Source of the DNA: JBBITW01 sp037440525
GTDB taxonomy: Bacteria; Desulfobacterota; BSN033; UBA1163
Length of the DNA: 8,263 bases
Direction: 5' to 3'
Assembly (NCBI GenBank): GCA_037440525.1
Contig: JBBITW010000154.1
Location: 1-8,263, forward strand
Part shown: positions 5,874 to 8,263 of the stretch, piece after piece
How the letters are laid out: each line of letters starts with the position of its first letter
How positions within the stretch are numbered: position 1 is the stretch's first letter
Notes under the pieces: generated by a model
The model's input: the letters and a program-made list of their open reading frames with translations, nothing else
The model's database searches: none
Told to the model about the DNA's origin: nothing
Translations under genes and position numbers: made by a program

Positions 5874-7208
5874 TTATGGTGATTCCTTACAATGAGATTT
5901 TTCCCATTCTTCATATAATCTTTGCAGTATATGTTGCTGCTGGCGAATTGCAAAATCTGCATATTTTGGGTCCCTTTTTCTATAGGTCTTCTCGATAAAG
6001 TGGATTGACTTCTTTGTCGTTTTAATCCGAGATGAGATCATCTCACATTTTTTCAATCCCCAGCGTGCTTCAATTGAATCTCTCGGATTGGAAGAGAGCC
6101 AGTGGTAGTTATTAAAGACATGGTAGAAAGTGACAGAGGCCCCTTGTTTAATAGGGATAGAGATTTCCTCCATCCTTTTCTTTACCTCATCCTTATTGAG
6201 TTTATTGGTCTCGATGATCTGGTATAGGTGGTCCATCAGGAGGATGATTCTTCCATCACGTCCGGGTGTGCTGTATATCTCCCACGAAATTGATCCCTCC
6301 GGACAACCTCCTTTATAACACCTCTTATAGCCCTCCAACACAATTGGGACTCTATCCATTAGGTAGCGATGGGTCGTTTTTAAAACCTTTTCCATCTTCT
6401 CCCACGGATCATAACTATTAGGGTCTATTCTCTTTGCCACTGCATCTACAAAATCAGAGGAGCCTTCTAAGAAACTCCCGGAGTACTGTTCAAGTGAATA
6501 GAATGGGTATTCTTTTGGAGAGAGATATTTCCAATTTCCATTCTCAAAGATTGGCCATCGGAACTTTACCAATCCAGAGTAGATTGTTGACTCAGGTCGG
6601 GGCGTTAGGAAATCCCTTTCAATCAACTTCTGGAGCTTAATAGGATAGGAGGCCTCCCATGTCTGAAGGGGGTGCGCACTGCTTCCATCAATTACTATCC
6701 GACCGATTATGCCCGAATGAGACTCTGTAACGAAGAATATTGTACCAGGTGTAACTGAATCAGGATTGATTTTAATGGGATATGTGTCATAGGGAAGGGT
6801 CCTGGTTGTTGTCTCTGTTAACATTTGTAAAAGCGCAGAATGGAAACGGCGATCCCTTTGCCATTCTAAATGTGTAGGGAGGTGCTTGAAATTGGTTGAC
6901 CAGTGGCCAATTAATTTACCATCCTTCGTTGTAGCGGCCGCTGGTAGGTGGGAAATCCTCGAATATATCCATCTAACTGCATAAGGGACATCTGCACAAT
7001 CGACAGGAACGTTATAGCGGATAAAAAAATCCTCGGTTATGTTTTCCTCAACCCATTTTCCATACCGAACCTCCTCCTCAATGCTCCAGCGCCTTTGTCC
7101 AACCTTCCAAACTTGGTCAGAGGATTCTATAAACGTTTCACAAAGAGAAGAGTTAGAGATAAATAGGATAAGAAAAATAACCAAGGTCCTCATATATTGA
7201 AATATCAT
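5874..7208 (-). CDS. Secreted protein with an NlpC/P60-like Cys/His pattern, function unknown
   Basis: This 444-aa protein begins with a short charged start and a hydrophobic stretch (LVIFLILFI, residues 9-17) ending near SSLC at 20-23, a plausible Sec signal peptide. SSLC lacks a good lipobox, so a lipoprotein is unlikely. In the mature part, VPVDCADVPYAVRWIYSR (67-84) places C71 at the start of a helix. PGTIFFVTESHSGIIGRIV (154-172) places H164 at the start of a strand. This resembles the NlpC/P60 papain-like layout (DC-helix, then GD-x-x-x-F---H-x-G-x-Y), so a cell-wall amidase or peptidase is possible. I do not recognise a named family, and the C-terminal 250 residues match nothing I know. 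The ATG overlaps the stop of the upstream thiolase gene as ATGA with no good SD of its own, indicating translational coupling. A second ATG at residue 6 is possible and keeps the signal peptide. Confidence 0.72.
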   Translation of the reverse strand: MIFQYMRTLVIFLILFISNSSLCETFIESSDQVWKVGQRRWSIEEEVRYGKWVEENITEDFFIRYNVPVDCADVPYAVRWIYSRISHLPAAATTKDGKLIGHWSTNFKHLPTHLEWQRDRRFHSALLQMLTETTTRTLPYDTYPIKINPDSVTPGTIFFVTESHSGIIGRIVIDGSSAHPLQTWEASYPIKLQKLIERDFLTPRPESTIYSGLVKFRWPIFENGNWKYLSPKEYPFYSLEQYSGSFLEGSSDFVDAVAKRIDPNSYDPWEKMEKVLKTTHRYLMDRVPIVLEGYKRCYKGGCPEGSISWEIYSTPGRDGRIILLMDHLYQIIETNKLNKDEVKKRMEEISIPIKQGASVTFYHVFNNYHWLSSNPRDSIEARWGLKKCEMISSRIKTTKKSIHFIEKTYRKRDPKYADFAIRQQQHILQRLYEEWEKSHCKESP

Positions 7209-8263
7209 TTTTTGAAGAGATTTTTAAGACGTCTCCAAAAGGTCATTTTTTCGAACACATATAGGCCTTCTCTTATTCTTAAATAAACACTTTTACCTAT
7301 CTTCAATCCTTTTGGAGAATGGTAATCAGGATTACATGCCATAACCACTTCCCCTCCTTTTGTTCTTATAAAACCGAGCGCGAGAGGGGAGCGGAATCCT
7401 TCAGGGGGCATGTAAAGTATAGTGAATGTCTCGAGAGTGCCGGTCCCTTCCTGGGGCAATGGGCTTGTTACCTTTTTTGAGACTTTAATCTCGGGCTGAA
7501 AATCAAGCTTCCAACCTGGTTTCATCACCCTCCTTCGATCATTTCTCTCGAGGATTGTGACGAAATTATTATTCCCGAGACCTCCAATACTATGGGCCAG
7601 GCCTATCTCTGCCCTATTTAATTGCCTTTTCTCACCGGCCTGGCCTCTCAGTTGATAAACAATCTCTACCAATTGCGCAAGGCCAGAGGCACCAACAGGA
7701 TGCCCCCGTGATTTCAATCCCCCAGATGGATTTATTGGTAATCTACCTTGAAGGGATGTCTTCCCTTCTTCCAATGCCTTCCATCCATCCCCTGGTGGGA
7801 AGAAACCTAAATCCTCTGTTCCTATAATTTCGAAAGGGGTGAAGGCATCATGGACTTCTGCGAATTGGATTTCAGAAGGATTTACCTGAGCCATGGAGTA
7901 TGCCTTTTTTGCCGCCTCCTTTGTTGAATTGAAAGAAGTAAAGGAACCTCTGTGCCTAACAGCCATGGTGTCAGTTGAATGGCCAATACCAGAGACCTTT
8001 ATCAGAGTAGGGTGTGAAGTGAGAAGTATTGCGCAGGCCCCATCTGTAATTGGTGCACAATCATAAAGACGAAGTGGATAGGAGATCATCTGGCTCTTTA
8101 AATAGTCCTCTTTTGTTATCACCTTTCTAAATTGGGCATATGGATTAAGAGAGCCGTTGAAATGATTTTTAATGGCTACAGCGGACAAAATATCTTCAAG
8201 TTTCTCTTTTGAGAGAGAAAACTCTTTTGCATACCTTTGGGTAATCATCGCTGCCAAGGCAAC
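7205..8263 (-). CDS. Thiolase (SCP2/archaeal type) fused to a DUF35-like OB-fold, 5' end beyond the window
   Basis: Only the C-terminal 352 residues are visible. The frame runs on past 8263 without a start, so the thiolase N-half with the nucleophilic cysteine is outside. Numbered from the first visible residue: TDGACA at 73-78, EVHDAFTPFE at 136-145 (H138), NPSGGLKSRGHPVGASG at 178-194 (H188), then AHSIGGLG at 223-230. The second cysteine of classical thiolases (C-x-GGG) is absent, as in SCP2-like and archaeal thiolases, and HDCF is here HDAF. Thiolases condense or cleave acyl-CoAs. After a linker (about 242-274), residues 275-340 resemble a DUF35 OB-fold (FTILYMPPEGF, 280-290) without the usual zinc ribbon. 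In archaea a DUF35 protein joins thiolase and HMG-CoA synthase as a CoA-channelling partner; here the two are one chain. An SD-ATG at the junction (M247) hints at a former or present separate OB protein. The stop overlaps the next gene's ATG. Confidence 0.88.
   Translation of the reverse strand, partial: VALAAMITQRYAKEFSLSKEKLEDILSAVAIKNHFNGSLNPYAQFRKVITKEDYLKSQMISYPLRLYDCAPITDGACAILLTSHPTLIKVSGIGHSTDTMAVRHRGSFTSFNSTKEAAKKAYSMAQVNPSEIQFAEVHDAFTPFEIIGTEDLGFFPPGDGWKALEEGKTSLQGRLPINPSGGLKSRGHPVGASGLAQLVEIVYQLRGQAGEKRQLNRAEIGLAHSIGGLGNNNFVTILERNDRRRVMKPGWKLDFQPEIKVSKKVTSPLPQEGTGTLETFTILYMPPEGFRSPLALGFIRTKGGEVVMACNPDYHSPKGLKIGKSVYLRIREGLYVFEKMTFWRRLKNLFKK
7523..7535 (-). promoter_or_regulatory. 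Internal SD and start codons at the thiolase/OB-fold junction
   Basis: The minus strand reads AAGGAGGGTGATG, with the in-frame GTG at 7526-7528 and ATG at 7523-7525. AAGGAGG matches the 16S anti-SD well, though only 4 nt lie between it and the ATG. Initiation here would give a free 106-aa OB-fold protein. The same bases contain TGATG, a classic stop/start overlap, in another frame. Confidence 0.4.

Noticed and set aside
6930..6945. GCGGCCGC (NotI site) as a cloning or vector artefact
   Set aside because: It sits in frame inside the secreted-protein gene encoding part of an alanine run, and the surrounding sequence matches the rest of the window in style.
1..8263. CRISPR array, tRNA, riboswitch or insertion sequence
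   Set aside because: No regularly spaced long repeats, no cloverleaf-like stretch, no transposase and no terminal inverted repeats were found on reading both strands.

Overview
The window looks like an AT-rich chromosomal stretch from an uncultured Gram-negative bacterium. A member of the former Deltaproteobacteria (Desulfobacterota) or a nearby phylum fits best. The case rests on family content: an HD-GYP protein with an N-terminal domain also seen in its HEAT-repeat neighbour, an SCP2/archaeal-style thiolase joined to a DUF35 OB-fold, a DUF4392 protein, and a remnant of a 23S-rRNA-intervening-sequence four-helix-bundle gene. This is a judgement from gene families, not a phylogenetic placement. 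No rRNA, tRNA, CRISPR array, intact insertion sequence or phage gene was seen.

Layout. (1) 1-343 has no intact gene. On the minus strand it carries what looks like a decayed four-helix-bundle (S23/IVP-type) gene and a stem-loop just after the DUF4392 stop. (2) 344-2099, minus strand: nth (endonuclease III) followed by a DUF4392 / D-glutamate-cyclase-like gene. A good sigma70-type promoter lies at 2134-2162. The leader of the DUF4392 gene contains a perfect 10-bp tandem duplication that pushes its Shine-Dalgarno about 22 nt from the ATG. (3) 2100-2340 is a divergent, very AT-rich control region with an inverted repeat and a direct repeat. (4) 2341-5810, plus strand: a tight three-gene operon of a small excisionase/BldC-like HTH protein, a 584-aa HEAT-repeat protein and a 494-aa HD-GYP phosphodiesterase-like protein. 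The last two appear to share a homologous N-terminal domain. This is the best candidate for an undescribed signalling module. (5) 5811-5873 is a short convergent spacer with a 9-bp direct repeat. (6) 5874-8263, minus strand: a thiolase-OB-fold protein, cut by the window end, overlapping by ATGA a secreted protein with an NlpC/P60-like Cys/His pattern.

How the genes may work together. In the plus-strand operon the HTH protein probably controls its own operon, the HD-GYP protein probably hydrolyses or senses a cyclic dinucleotide, and the HEAT protein is probably a scaffold or partner using the shared N-domain. The thiolase-OB protein belongs to acyl-CoA metabolism. Its coupling to an exported putative peptidase is not readily explained. 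At the thiolase/OB junction an SD-ATG and an out-of-frame TGATG remain, which suggests two once-separate overlapping genes now read as one.
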